Shown here one piece after another: positions 1-8,609 of a stretch of DNA of 64,000 nucleotides. Positions within the stretch are counted from its first letter, which is position 1. Each line of letters starts with the position of its first letter. The notes under the pieces were generated by a model. The model did not search any database, was not told where the DNA came from, and was given only the letters and a program-made list of their open reading frames with translations. The position numbers and the translations under genes are program-made. This DNA comes from Sphingobium sp. (GTDB lineage: Bacteria > Pseudomonadota > Alphaproteobacteria > Sphingomonadales > Sphingomonadaceae). Location of the stretch: the NCBI RefSeq assembly GCF_003248505.1, contig NZ_QFOA01000003.1, forward strand, positions 98,619 through 162,618, given 5' to 3'.

Positions 1-1309
1 CCACCCCTGCGGTGCTGCCGTCACGGGCATAGACGATGGCGTTCGACTTCACATGCTTCGCCACCGTCCAGGCGAACAGGCAATCCTTCACCTCCTGCTC
101 GGTCGGCTGGCGCTGCGTCACGACCTTGAGCTGGTCGCGCGTCACCCGTCCGTTGTCGCGGCTCTGCACCAGCATTCCGCCCGCGATGCTCTTCATCTGA
201 AGGCCCGGACGCGCCGGATCGGGCAGGTCGCCGGTCAGCAGCAGGCGCAGATTCTTCTTTTTCGCAAAGATCGCCCTTGCATCCTCGTCCGCGTCGGGCG
301 CGGCGACCACTTCGGTGAAGATGCCGCTGATCGCTTCGGCGGTCGGCCCGTCGAGCGGGCGGTTGACCGCGATGATGCCGCCGAACGCGGACACGCTATC
401 GCAGGCAAGCGCAGCCTCATAGGCTTCGATCAGCGTCTCGCCGGTCGCCACGCCGCACGGGTTGGCGTGCTTGACGATCACCACGGTGGGCGGCCCGTCG
501 CGAAACTCGCTCACCAGCTCCAGCGCGGCGTCCGCGTCGTTGTAGTTATTGTAGGACAGTTCCTTGCCCTGCACCTGCCGCGCCTGCGCGATGCCGTTGG
601 CGGACGGCCCGGTCGGCAGGTAGAGTGCGGCGGACTGGTGCGGGTTTTCGCCGTAGCGCAGGGTCGCGCCCAGCCGGTTCGATACCGACAGGCTTTCGGG
701 GAACGTCACGCCCTGATCGGCGAAGGCGAACCAGCTGGCGATCGTCGCATCGTAGGCGGCGGTCGCGGCATAGGCCTTGGCCGCGAGCATCCGGCGGAAG
801 TCATAGCTGGTCGCGCCGCCCTTCTCGCCCATCTCCGCGATCAGGCGGGCATAGTCGGCGGGATCGGTCAGGATCGCCACGCTTTCGTGATTCTTGGCGG
901 CGGAGCGGACCATCGACGGGCCGCCGATATCGATATTCTCGATGATCTCCTCGCGCTCGGCGCCCTTGGCGACCGTCGCGGCGAAGGGATAGAGGTTGAC
1001 GACGACAAGGTCGATCGCGCCGATCCGATGTTCGTCCATCGACGCCACATGCTCGGCATTGTTCCGCACGGCGAGCAGGCCGCCATGCACCTTGGGGTGC
1101 AGCGTCTTGACCCGCCCGTCCATCATTTCGGGGAAACCGGTGAGGTCCGAAATGTCCATGACGACAAGCCCCGCCTCGCGCAGCGCCTTCGCCGTGCCGC
1201 CGGTCGACACCAGTTCCACCCCATGCGCGCCGAGCGCCTTGCCCAATTCCACCAGCCCCGTCTTGTCGGACACGGACAGAAGGGCGCGCTTGATGGTCAC
1301 GTCGGTCAT
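1..1309 (-). CDS. purH: Bifunctional AICAR transformylase / IMP cyclohydrolase (partial, C-terminus off window)
   Basis: PurH catalyses the last two steps of de novo IMP synthesis in the cytoplasm: formylation of AICAR from 10-formyl-THF, then ring closure. Translation from the ATG at 1309 starts MTDVTIKRALLSVSDK and continues through the N-terminal MGS-like IMP cyclohydrolase domain (STGGTAKAL, LVVVNLYPF) into the transformylase domain with the KHANPCG catalytic segment and the SAFGG motif. The frame is open to base 1, so 436 codons are visible; the family is about 520-530 residues, so roughly 90 are missing. It is the last visible gene of a minus-strand run, 14 bp after the PAP2 gene. The long plus-strand frame over it is a shadow. 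Confidence 0.96.
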   Translation of the reverse strand, partial: MTDVTIKRALLSVSDKTGLVELGKALGAHGVELVSTGGTAKALREAGLVVMDISDLTGFPEMMDGRVKTLHPKVHGGLLAVRNNAEHVASMDEHRIGAIDLVVVNLYPFAATVAKGAEREEIIENIDIGGPSMVRSAAKNHESVAILTDPADYARLIAEMGEKGGATSYDFRRMLAAKAYAATAAYDATIASWFAFADQGVTFPESLSVSNRLGATLRYGENPHQSAALYLPTGPSANGIAQARQVQGKELSYNNYNDADAALELVSEFRDGPPTVVIVKHANPCGVATGETLIEAYEAALACDSVSAFGGIIAVNRPLDGPTAEAISGIFTEVVAAPDADEDARAIFAKKKNLRLLLTGDLPDPARPGLQMKSIAGGMLVQSRDNGRVTRDQLKVVTQRQPTEQEVKDCLFAWTVAKHVKSNAIVYARDGSTAGV

Positions 1310-1323
1310 GGAAAGGCTTTCTC

Positions 1324-2283
1324 TTAGGGCACGGACAGGACGGCGTTGCGCGGTCCCTTAAGCGTCCCTTCGGGAAAAATACAGCCCCGCGTGCACCAGG
1401 CGACCCCGGCCCACAACACCACGCCCGCGATCAGGTCGACGACATAATGCCCGCCGATGCCGATGGTGGACAGGGTGACGACTGCGCACCACAGCAGCGC
1501 TGCCTGAAACGGCCATCCCGTTCCGCGCAGGGCGAATGGGACGATCAGTGCCAGGATCATGTGAAAGGACGGCATCGTGACGATGCCGCTGAACCGAGCC
1601 ATGTCGAGCGAGGGTGCGTCGCCGGACCGGTAATAGGCGACGGCAGCGAGGTGGTAGTTTCCGCTGCCGGGGGGCAATCCCTTCGTTCCGTCGACGGCAT
1701 GATACACCATGCTGCCAATGGCGGGCCAGAAAACCGATGCCGCCGCCGCCGCCAGAATGCACGCGCTAAAGGCCGCCGCCAGTTCCCATGCGCGCTCCGC
1801 CCGCTGGGTTAGAGACAGCGCCAGCGCCAGCAGAAAGGCAGCTGGAAAGCTGCTGACATAGGCCGCTGCCAGCCAGTTGCCCCAGACTGGACTCAGGGCC
1901 AGCTTCAGGGCAAGGCGAGGCGTGCCGAACCCCATGGCCCGGTCGGCGGCTGCAAGACTCTCGTCAACGTAAGGAAAGCGCAGGCGCAATCCTGCATGGC
2001 TGATCACCGCCGCCAGCATGCAGGCGAGGATCATCATCGCCATAAGGCCGGTCGCGTCGACGACACGGGGATCGGGCCGCCAGCGCGCATAGACGATGTG
2101 GGCTGCCAACAGCAGGATGGCGGGCAGGCCGACCGGCAGGAAACTCTGGGCGACGGTACGCATGCCGCTGGCGAGGACGACCGTCACCGCGCCCGGCACG
2201 CTGAGCGCGACCGCGATCCAGCCGATGCGCCGTGCGGGACCGGAAAACGGGGAATTGGATGGCGAGGGATGGCTACCGGGCAT
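1324..2283 (-). CDS. PAP2-superfamily membrane phosphatase / inositolphosphotransferase-like
   Basis: A 319-residue integral membrane protein with several hydrophobic segments (about 22-40, 45-65, 78-96, 135-158, 165-190, 240-255, 260-295). The PAP2 signature is visible near the end: MPSFH at 237-241 and GGHYVVDL at 277-284, which carry the two catalytic histidines and the Asp of the phosphate-transfer triad. This resembles the PAP2_3 branch that includes inositol-phosphoceramide-synthase-like proteins, which would suit a sphingolipid-making sphingomonad; that specificity is inference. The gene sits between heparinase (53 bp upstream) and purH (14 bp downstream), probably in one transcript. 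The start is the only ATG giving a short basic N-terminus before the first membrane segment. Confidence 0.8.
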   Translation of the reverse strand: MPGSHPSPSNSPFSGPARRIGWIAVALSVPGAVTVVLASGMRTVAQSFLPVGLPAILLLAAHIVYARWRPDPRVVDATGLMAMMILACMLAAVISHAGLRLRFPYVDESLAAADRAMGFGTPRLALKLALSPVWGNWLAAAYVSSFPAAFLLALALSLTQRAERAWELAAAFSACILAAAAASVFWPAIGSMVYHAVDGTKGLPPGSGNYHLAAVAYYRSGDAPSLDMARFSGIVTMPSFHMILALIVPFALRGTGWPFQAALLWCAVVTLSTIGIGGHYVVDLIAGVVLWAGVAWCTRGCIFPEGTLKGPRNAVLSVP

Positions 2284-2336
2284 GGCTGCGAACCCTAGCG
2301 ACCAACCGTTAACCGACCGTCACGACCAGTCTGCCC

Positions 2337-4103
2337 TCAACCCATCCGCTTGAACAACCAGCCGATATTGGACCCGCCCGGCAGCGCCTCGGCGCTCACC
2401 ACCAGCTGGCGCGTGGGATGCGGTCGTCCGTCGCCGTCGACCCACAGGCCTTCCTCGACGGCGAGCATGCCTGCCCCGGTGCGGAACTGCCACATCGTGC
2501 CGCTGTCGATGCGCAGCACCGCGCCCTGGCTGTCGGCGGTCAGCGTGGGTTCGACGCCGGGCGCGAGATGGAAGCGCAGCTGCACCGGCTGGCGCACCGG
2601 CTTGCGGCGGCGTTCGGCGGGCGTCAGCATATCCTCGCCCCGCACCTCGCGCCCGTCGCCGCTCACCATCAGCAGCCGGCGGTGGACATAGCCCAGCCGC
2701 CGGACATAGCCGTCATGGCTGATGTCGATGCGGCTGCCATTGTCCATTTCCTGCCGGGTCAGTTCGACCTCGGTCACGCCCTTGCCCAGCGTTCCGTCGG
2801 GCTGCAGCGCGGTCGAATTGCTATCGTTGAGCACCAGCGTGCTGTGCGCTGCCGTGGTGCGCAACCCCTGCGCCAGGTCGCGCGGCACCCATGCGCCTTC
2901 CAGCGCCGCGCCCCCGCAATTGACGATCAGGCGTTGCGGCCCGTCGCTGATCTCGATCGCGCCGGTGGACGCGCAGCCAGCCGCCGCCAGATGCGCGACC
3001 GGCGGCGGCGCGGCATCGACCTGCACGACGGTCGCGCCCGCCGCGATCCGCTGATACCCCCAGTCGCGCGCCTGCCGCAGCGGGCGGGCGCGCACCCTGC
3101 TCGCCTCCACCACCGCGCGCACGGTGTCGGGGGCAATCGCGCCCGCACCCTGCCAGTTGCCAAGGCCGCCGTCGCCATGAGCAAGGCCCAGCAGCGCGGG
3201 AACCGCGCGCGCCAGCGCGTCGCCGATGCAGGGCGGGGGCGTTTCCCGCCGCACCTGATACACCGCCTGCACCATGGTCAGCAGCATCACCGCTTCCATC
3301 TGCGCCAGCGGCGATCGCGACACGATGCCGCCATCGCCATGGAAGCCGCTGTCGATTGCGCGCTTCATCCCCGCTTCGCCGAAGACGCGCCGCGCTTCGC
3401 CGCCGGGGATCAGCAGCGCGGCGGCCAGAATGCCGCCCCACGCGGCAAGGCGCGGCAGGCCCATCGGCCCCTTGTCGGCACTGCGGTCGAGATGCCGGGC
3501 GGTGCGCGCGATGCAGTTCAGCACCAGAGATCGATAGACAAGGTCGCTCGAAGACAGGATCAGCGGCGCGTGCGCGGTCCAGAACAGCAGCCGCCATCCT
3601 GCATTGTCGGCGCGCCATGCCGGTTCGCTCGGCGTTTCGGCGTGCGCCTCCAGCCATTTGCGCATGATGCTTTCGGCAATCGGCGCGCCCTGTTCCCGGC
3701 TGGCGCTCGCGGCCAGATCGCGCAGCCAGCGGAAGCTGTGCAGATAGTCGGCAAAGGGAGAAGGCAGATCGAGCCGCGCGAAGTCGAGCGAGGCGATAAT
3801 CTGCTTCTGCCCCCGGAACAGCAGGTAGCCCGCCCGCAACGCCGCGCCCGCCCGCGCGTCCCCGGGCACCGCGTCGTCAGGCACGGCGAGCAGCTTCAGC
3901 GGATATTTGCCCTTAAGCCGCCGCCCGTGGATCGGCGTCTTCCAGCTGAGCAAGTAGAATTGGTTGGCGATCCGCTGCGCCAGCGACAGCCCCTTGTCAT
4001 CCGCGACGCGGATGAGCCGCTTGCCCTGCTCGATGCCGTCCTCTTCCGGCTCGGCGGCAGGGCTCTGGCCCTTGCGGGCGGGGAGGCGGCGCGCCTCGTT
4101 CAC
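2337..4103 (-). CDS. Heparinase II/III family protein
   Basis: A 588-residue protein of the heparinase II/III-like polysaccharide lyase family. The N-terminal two thirds is an alpha-helical toroid (the segment FRWLRDLAAS near residue 145 is typical). The last third is the beta-sandwich domain, with the conserved stretch TTAAHSTLVLNDSNS and a later HDGYVRRLGYVHRRLL segment containing the family histidines. There is no clear signal peptide; the first 30 residues are charged and low-complexity. Its ATG overlaps the rpe stop by four bases, so the two are translationally coupled. In this order it is commonly found beside rpe and purH. The natural substrate, probably an acidic cell-surface polysaccharide, cannot be read from the sequence. 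Confidence 0.85.
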   Translation of the reverse strand: MNEARRLPARKGQSPAAEPEEDGIEQGKRLIRVADDKGLSLAQRIANQFYLLSWKTPIHGRRLKGKYPLKLLAVPDDAVPGDARAGAALRAGYLLFRGQKQIIASLDFARLDLPSPFADYLHSFRWLRDLAASASREQGAPIAESIMRKWLEAHAETPSEPAWRADNAGWRLLFWTAHAPLILSSSDLVYRSLVLNCIARTARHLDRSADKGPMGLPRLAAWGGILAAALLIPGGEARRVFGEAGMKRAIDSGFHGDGGIVSRSPLAQMEAVMLLTMVQAVYQVRRETPPPCIGDALARAVPALLGLAHGDGGLGNWQGAGAIAPDTVRAVVEASRVRARPLRQARDWGYQRIAAGATVVQVDAAPPPVAHLAAAGCASTGAIEISDGPQRLIVNCGGAALEGAWVPRDLAQGLRTTAAHSTLVLNDSNSTALQPDGTLGKGVTEVELTRQEMDNGSRIDISHDGYVRRLGYVHRRLLMVSGDGREVRGEDMLTPAERRRKPVRQPVQLRFHLAPGVEPTLTADSQGAVLRIDSGTMWQFRTGAGMLAVEEGLWVDGDGRPHPTRQLVVSAEALPGGSNIGWLFKRMG

Positions 4104-4762
4104 CCGCCCCGCAGCGCCCGGATATTGTCGGCATAGGCGCCCGGCCCGCCACGGAAGGTCGCCGTGCCGGCGACCAGCACGTCCGCGCCCGCCGCAATCG
4201 CCTGCGGCGCGGTCGAAAGATCGATGCCGCCGTCCACCTGAAGGCGGATGTCACGGCCCGACTTCTCGATCATCTTGCGGATCGCCTCGATCTTGCGCAA
4301 CTGGTTGGGGATGAAGCTCTGCCCGCCGAACCCGGGATTGACGCTCATGACCAGGATCAGGTCGACGTCGTCGATCAGATAATCCAACATCTTGGCCGGG
4401 GTGCCGGGGTTCAGCACCACGCCTGCCTTCACGCCCAGCGACTTGATGTGCTGGACGGTGCGGTGGATATGCGGCCCCGCTTCGGGATGGACGGTGACGA
4501 TGTCGGCGCCCGCGTTCACGAAGGCGTCGATATAAAGGTCCACCGGAGAGATCATGAGGTGCACGTCGAACGGCTTTTGCGTGTGCGGGCGCAGCGCCTT
4601 CACCACCGCCGGGCCGATGGTGATGTTGGGCACGAAATGCCCGTCCATCACGTCGATATGCACCCAGTCGCAACCGGCTTCGTCGATGGCGCGGACTTCC
4701 TCGCCCAGCCGTGCGAAATCGGCGGAGAGGATGGATGGGGAAATGAGGACAGGACAGGTCAT
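4100..4762 (-). CDS. rpe: Ribulose-phosphate 3-epimerase
   Basis: Rpe interconverts ribulose-5-phosphate and xylulose-5-phosphate in the pentose phosphate pathway. The 220-residue product is a TIM barrel with all the usual motifs: ISPSILSADF at the N-terminus, the metal-binding HIDVMDGHFVPN, HLMI, MSVNPGFGGQ and the phosphate-binding VDGGI near the C-terminus. I chose the ATG at 4762 (MTCPVLISPSIL) over an upstream TTG at 4801, because the extra 13 residues are not family-like. The stop overlaps the heparinase start (ATGA). Confidence 0.96.
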   Translation of the reverse strand: MTCPVLISPSILSADFARLGEEVRAIDEAGCDWVHIDVMDGHFVPNITIGPAVVKALRPHTQKPFDVHLMISPVDLYIDAFVNAGADIVTVHPEAGPHIHRTVQHIKSLGVKAGVVLNPGTPAKMLDYLIDDVDLILVMSVNPGFGGQSFIPNQLRKIEAIRKMIEKSGRDIRLQVDGGIDLSTAPQAIAAGADVLVAGTATFRGGPGAYADNIRALRGG

Positions 4763-4852
4763 GTGACCGTTCGCCTTAGTGCCCGTCCGGGCAGAGGGCA
4801 ACGAGGATTTTCGGCGATCCGAACGTGGGCGGCCCGCGCCTGCCCAACCTGT

Positions 4853-5341
4853 TCAAAGCATGACGAAAATGGCCGGCGCCAGCCCGCGCGAAGGTGCGGC
4901 GTCGCGGGGCAGGAGCTGCTTTGCCCCGTGCAGTGCGATCACGTCTCCCTGCGCGTCCAGCACGGGCGCTGCGACAAGGCGCATCGCGCAGCGCCCGCCG
5001 TCCGCCCGGTCGATGTCGACGTCCAGCGTGAAGCCGCGCTTGTGGCCGATCGCATAGGCACGCAGCCGCTCCATGGCATCGCGCGAATCCGGGGTATAGA
5101 GCGCGGCCGCCCGGCATCGGTCGACCGGCGATCCGCGTTCCAGCCCGAACAGGTCGTAAACCCCCACGCTCCAGCTCAATCGGTTGTCGGCAAGGTCGCA
5201 CCGCCACAGGCCCAGCCCGCGTTCCGCCAGCGCCTCCTCATGCTCCGCTGCATCCGGGTCGAGCGCGGCGGTCGAAAGATGCGCGCGCAGATCGAACAGC
5301 GGCCAGCTATGGTGCAGCGGTAGCGGTTCGACCGGACGCAT
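4853..5341 (-). CDS. Single PAS-domain protein
   Basis: A 162-residue protein starting at ATG 5341 (MRPVEPLPLHHSW). Residues about 38-142 form one PAS-fold domain: GLGLWRCDL, LSWSVGVYDLFGLE, then a C-terminal core with VDIDRADGGRCAMRL and APVLDAQGDVIALHG. No kinase, GGDEF or DNA-binding output domain follows, so it is a stand-alone sensor or adaptor module and its partner is unknown. It lies 53 bp after rsmB and 90 bp before rpe on the same strand. A longer in-frame extension upstream to 5641 overlaps rsmB and looks like a shadow. Confidence 0.75.
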   Translation of the reverse strand: MRPVEPLPLHHSWPLFDLRAHLSTAALDPDAAEHEEALAERGLGLWRCDLADNRLSWSVGVYDLFGLERGSPVDRCRAAALYTPDSRDAMERLRAYAIGHKRGFTLDVDIDRADGGRCAMRLVAAPVLDAQGDVIALHGAKQLLPRDAAPSRGLAPAIFVML

Positions 5342-5394
5342 GAGAACCCCTTTCGTTACGGCGGTGACCCTAACCGAAGCGGGGTTAACAATCT

Positions 5395-6687
5395 CTACGG
5401 TCTTTTTGTCAGGGCGGCGATGAAGAAGCCATCGGTGCCGCCCTGCGCCGCCAGCGTATCGGGCAGGGTGCGCAGCCACCCCTCGGGCGTGGGCGCGATG
5501 CCGTCCGGCAGGGCGCCCGCTTCGGGCGTCGCCAGCGCGAAGTCGCCGCGATCTTTCAGGAAGCGTTCTACCTGATCCTCCCCCTCCGCCCGTTCGAGCG
5601 AACAGGTGGCATAGACGATCCGCCCGCCCGGCTTCAGCCACCCGGCCGCACGGGCCAGCAGTTCGGTCTGCAATTCCGCCAGCTCAGCGATCTGGCGCGG
5701 GCCGATGCGATGGAGCACGTCGGGATGGCGGCGGTAGATTCCCGTCGCCGAACAGGGCGCGTCGAGCAGGATCGCGTCGACCGGCGCATCCGGTTGCCAC
5801 TGGCGCAGGTCCGCCTGCACCGCCTGTGCGTCCAGCCGTGTGCGCGCCAGATTTTCGGACAATCGCTCCAGCCGCTTCTTCGACTGGTCCACCGCCGTCA
5901 CCTGCCATCCCGCTGCGGCCAGCTGCATCGTCTTGCCGCCGGGCGCGGCGCACAGGTCGAGCGCGGTGCGCCCGCCCCCGCCGCCCAGCAGCCGCGCGGC
6001 GCAGGATGCCGCGATATCCTGCACCCACCATGCCCCTTCGGCAAAGCCGGGAAGGTCGGGGATCGCGACCCCTTCGGGCAGGCGGACATGGCCGGGCGCG
6101 AAAGAAGCGCCCCCCGTTCGAACTGTCCACGTCGCTGTCTCGCTTGCGTCGCGCAAGCTGATGTCCACCGGCGGCCTCACCGCATAGGCGCGCGCTGCCG
6201 CCTGCGGCATCGCTTCGCCCCATTGCGCGGCCCACCGGTCCGCCACCTCGACGGGGAGCGTCGGCGGATCGGGCAGGATCGGTGTCGCACGGGTCACGGT
6301 GCCGAACACGCCATGCACCAGCTTGCGGGGCCCGCCGTCCACCAAAGGGAGAGCGGTCGCGATCGCGGCATGGGGCGGCGTGTCGAGCTTCAACGTCTGG
6401 GCAAGCGCGATGCGCAGCACCATCCGTGCCTTCGCGTCGTCGGGCAGCACCTGCCTTGTCGCTCCGTCGATCAGGGCGTCCAGGTCGGGCAAGTGGCGCA
6501 GCACCTCGGCCGCGATGGCATGGGTCAGCGCCCGGTCTTCCCGCGGCAATCCCTGTCCCGCGCCGTGCAGCGCCTGTTCCAGCGGTTCGCCGCGCCGCAG
6601 CACCGCGTCGAGGAGCTTCAGCGCCGCGCGGCGGGCGGGCAGGCCGGGGACGTCTTCGGGGCGGGGGGCGGGGCGGCGGCTGGGCAT
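5395..6687 (-). CDS. rsmB: 16S rRNA (cytosine-967-C5)-methyltransferase
   Basis: RsmB methylates C967 of 16S rRNA using SAM. The 430-residue protein has an N-terminal NusB-like RNA-binding domain (about 15-140) and a C-terminal Rossmann methyltransferase. Visible motifs are DLCAAPGGKT (SAM binding), LLDAPCSATG (motif IV with one active-site Cys) and YATCSL (motif VI with the second, catalytic Cys). The length is normal. Residues near 185-190 (ETATWTV) are encoded by one copy of a 19-nt motif found twice more in the window (6123-6141). The gene follows htpX by 45 bp. Confidence 0.95.
   Translation of the reverse strand: MPSRRPAPRPEDVPGLPARRAALKLLDAVLRRGEPLEQALHGAGQGLPREDRALTHAIAAEVLRHLPDLDALIDGATRQVLPDDAKARMVLRIALAQTLKLDTPPHAAIATALPLVDGGPRKLVHGVFGTVTRATPILPDPPTLPVEVADRWAAQWGEAMPQAAARAYAVRPPVDISLRDASETATWTVRTGGASFAPGHVRLPEGVAIPDLPGFAEGAWWVQDIAASCAARLLGGGGGRTALDLCAAPGGKTMQLAAAGWQVTAVDQSKKRLERLSENLARTRLDAQAVQADLRQWQPDAPVDAILLDAPCSATGIYRRHPDVLHRIGPRQIAELAELQTELLARAAGWLKPGGRIVYATCSLERAEGEDQVERFLKDRGDFALATPEAGALPDGIAPTPEGWLRTLPDTLAAQGGTDGFFIAALTKRP
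6123..6141 (-). repeat. 19-nt dispersed motif, copy A (inside rsmB)
   Basis: On the plus strand this reads CTGTCCACGTCGCTGTCTC. It differs by one base from copy C (62046-62064) and by two from copy B (19726-19744). Here it lies inside the rsmB coding frame and encodes part of ETATWTV. Whether it is a true mobile repeat or coincidence needs a genome-wide count. Confidence 0.45.
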
Positions 6688-6732
6688 GGGCAGGCGGTTA
6701 GGCCAATCCCGGCCAAAAGCAACCGTCCTTCG

Positions 6733-7653
6733 TCAGCGCCGGTGCGGGTCCAGCGCGCTGCGGGGGCGGGCCGGCGTCGCCACCGGGGCGAGTGCGGATG
6801 CCGTGCGCGACGCGGGTGCCAGGGCGGGCGCGCCCATCTCCGCTGCGATGTCCTGCAACGCGGCGATGCGCTTTTCCGTCGCCGGATGGGTCGAGAACAA
6901 CTCGCTCACATGCGTAGGGACGATGTAGAGTTGTGCCGTCGCCGGATTGCGCGCCGCCACCGGGTTGGGGATGGCCTGCGCCGCACCCGAAATCCGAGCG
7001 AGCGCGGACGCGAGCGCACGGGGATTCCCGCTGATCTCCGCGCCCGCGCGGTCCGCGCCATATTCGCGCGTGCGGCTGATCGCCATCTGCACGATCATCG
7101 CGGCGAAGGGGGCGACCAATACCGCCAGCAGGCTCCCCGCGATATTGCCATGCCCCTCCCGATCGCCGCCGCGAAAGAACAGGCCGAAATTCGCCAGCAT
7201 CGAAATCGCGCCCGCAATCGTCGCCACCATCGTCATGATGAGCGTGTCGCGATGCTTCACATGGCCCAGTTCGTGCGCCATCACGCCCGCCACCTCCTCG
7301 CGGCTCAGCATCGACAGCAGCCCGGTGGTCGCGGCGACGGCGGCGTTCTGCGGATTGCGCCCGGTCGCAAAGGCGTTGGGCGCGTCCTGGTCGATGATAT
7401 AGACGCGCGGCATCGGCAGCTGCGCCCGCTGCGCAAGGTCACGCACCAGATTGTAGAAATCGGGCGCGTTGGTGGCGTCGACCTCCCGCGCGTCGTGCAT
7501 GGACAGGACGATGCGGTCGGCGTTCCAGAAGGTGAAGAGGTTCATGCCCGCCGCCGCCAGCAGCGCGACGATCGCCCCGCCGGTGCCGCCCAGCGTATAG
7601 CCCAGCGCCATGAACAGGGCGGTCAGCGCCGCCAGCAGCATGGCCGTCTTCAT
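6733..7653 (-). CDS. htpX: Membrane-bound zinc metalloprotease HtpX
   Basis: HtpX is an inner-membrane M48 protease that degrades misfolded membrane proteins. The 306-residue product starts at ATG 7653 (MKTAMLLAALTAL). It has two N-terminal transmembrane helices (about 3-19 and 24-44), the HELGH zinc motif at 127-131, a further membrane pair around 140-200, and the third zinc ligand Glu in REYGADRAG. The C-terminal about 35 residues are a low-complexity Ala/Pro tail. An upstream in-frame ATG at 7803 would add 50 residues unlike the family. It is divergent from sdhAF4. Confidence 0.94.
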   Translation of the reverse strand: MKTAMLLAALTALFMALGYTLGGTGGAIVALLAAAGMNLFTFWNADRIVLSMHDAREVDATNAPDFYNLVRDLAQRAQLPMPRVYIIDQDAPNAFATGRNPQNAAVAATTGLLSMLSREEVAGVMAHELGHVKHRDTLIMTMVATIAGAISMLANFGLFFRGGDREGHGNIAGSLLAVLVAPFAAMIVQMAISRTREYGADRAGAEISGNPRALASALARISGAAQAIPNPVAARNPATAQLYIVPTHVSELFSTHPATEKRIAALQDIAAEMGAPALAPASRTASALAPVATPARPRSALDPHRR

Positions 7654-7752
7654 CCCGTTCACTTGCAATACACTCCTTCCCCGCCCAGATAGCGGGTTCA
7701 AGCTGAATATGGGGTTGACCGGCCCCGCCCGCAATTTGAAAAGGCCGCCGCC

Positions 7753-7926
7753 ATGGGAACTTTCAACGGCAAGCGTCCGGCGCATGTGAAGCCGCCCGAG
7801 CATCTTTCGAAAAGCCCGCCGCTGCCCGCCCCCGATCCCCTGGACGCGCCGTCGCGTAACGACGAGGAACTGAGCCCCACCCGCTACGGCGATTGGGAGC
7901 GCAAGGGAATCGCGATAGATTTCTGA
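7753..7926 (+). CDS. DUF1674 protein, succinate dehydrogenase assembly factor 4 homologue
   Basis: A 57-residue protein read from the sequence. It ends RYGDWERKGIAIDF, the hallmark C-terminus of DUF1674/SdhAF4. This family binds flavinylated SdhA and helps it join SdhB in complex II assembly. The N-terminal half is a Pro/Lys-rich disordered segment, as in homologues. It starts at ATG 7753, 99 bp divergent from htpX. No sdh genes are in the window. Confidence 0.85.
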   Translation: MGTFNGKRPAHVKPPEHLSKSPPLPAPDPLDAPSRNDEELSPTRYGDWERKGIAIDF

Positions 7927-8063
7927 TATTTCGCACCACGCTTCGCCGATGATTATGCACGATTGACGATGGATCGTGCCGCTGGCGCGAGGAGCCTTGC
8001 CGCCTGCTCTGGCCTTATCCGTCCGGCCCTGTGCACACCGCCATGCAAGAGGGAGACAAGAGC

Positions 8064-8531
8064 GTGGGTGTGCATCTGGTTGCTGACATGACGACGAAGA
8101 CGGTTTCGGATTACGCGCCGGAGGATGCGGCGCTGCTCTGCGCGGTGGGGCGGCTGGTTTGCGCCTGGACGATGCTGGAACAAAGCCTGGAAACCAAGAT
8201 CGGGCTGATGCGCGAGGCGATGGGCGATATCCGCACCGTGGGCGCGCGCACGCGGCCCAGCATGGCGAAACTGATGACCGAATTGCGCACCATGGTCGCC
8301 ATGCGCGACCGCCGCAACGCCAGCGCGCTCACCGAAATTTCGGAGATCGAGCGCAACATGCAGCGCATCGACCGTTTTCGCGCGCTCATCATACAGGGAT
8401 TTCATCAGCCAGCGGAGGGGGGCTTCACCTGCCGCGATGGGCGCAACAACATCCAGCATATCGCGCTGCATCAACTCGAAGCGGAAATCGCGGCGCTCGA
8501 AACCATCGCCACCCGCCTGCTCGCCGTCTAG
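8064..8531 (+). CDS. Conserved-looking helical protein of unknown function
   Basis: A 155-residue, almost wholly alpha-helical soluble protein that I do not recognise. I chose GTG 8064 because GAGGGAG lies about 8 bases upstream; ATG 8043 or ATG 8088 (MTTKTVSDYAPED) are alternatives. The arrangement GRLVCAWTMLEQSLETKIG followed much later by RALIIQGFH is loosely like helical HEPN/Abi-type families (W..LE..L, then a basic-plus-His helix), but the canonical RNxxxH is not present. It stands alone ahead of galU. Confidence 0.6.
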   Translation: MGVHLVADMTTKTVSDYAPEDAALLCAVGRLVCAWTMLEQSLETKIGLMREAMGDIRTVGARTRPSMAKLMTELRTMVAMRDRRNASALTEISEIERNMQRIDRFRALIIQGFHQPAEGGFTCRDGRNNIQHIALHQLEAEIAALETIATRLLAV

Positions 8532-8609
8532 ATAGCGTCAGCCGCTTCGCTTGACCTTTCTCGCAGGCGCGGCAAAGACAATGCAACTGCGTCCACAGGG
8601 GAATCGACC

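Noticed and set aside
53..1327. 424-residue plus-strand frame at the left edge
   Set aside because: It is antisense to purH, whose minus-strand translation carries all family motifs; the frame is an artefact of GC-rich codon bias.
5710..7692. 660-residue plus-strand frame
   Set aside because: It is antisense to rsmB and htpX and has no domain features.
7953..8474. 173-residue minus-strand frame
   Set aside because: It is antisense to the helical protein at 8064-8531, which has a better ribosome-binding site and more protein-like composition.
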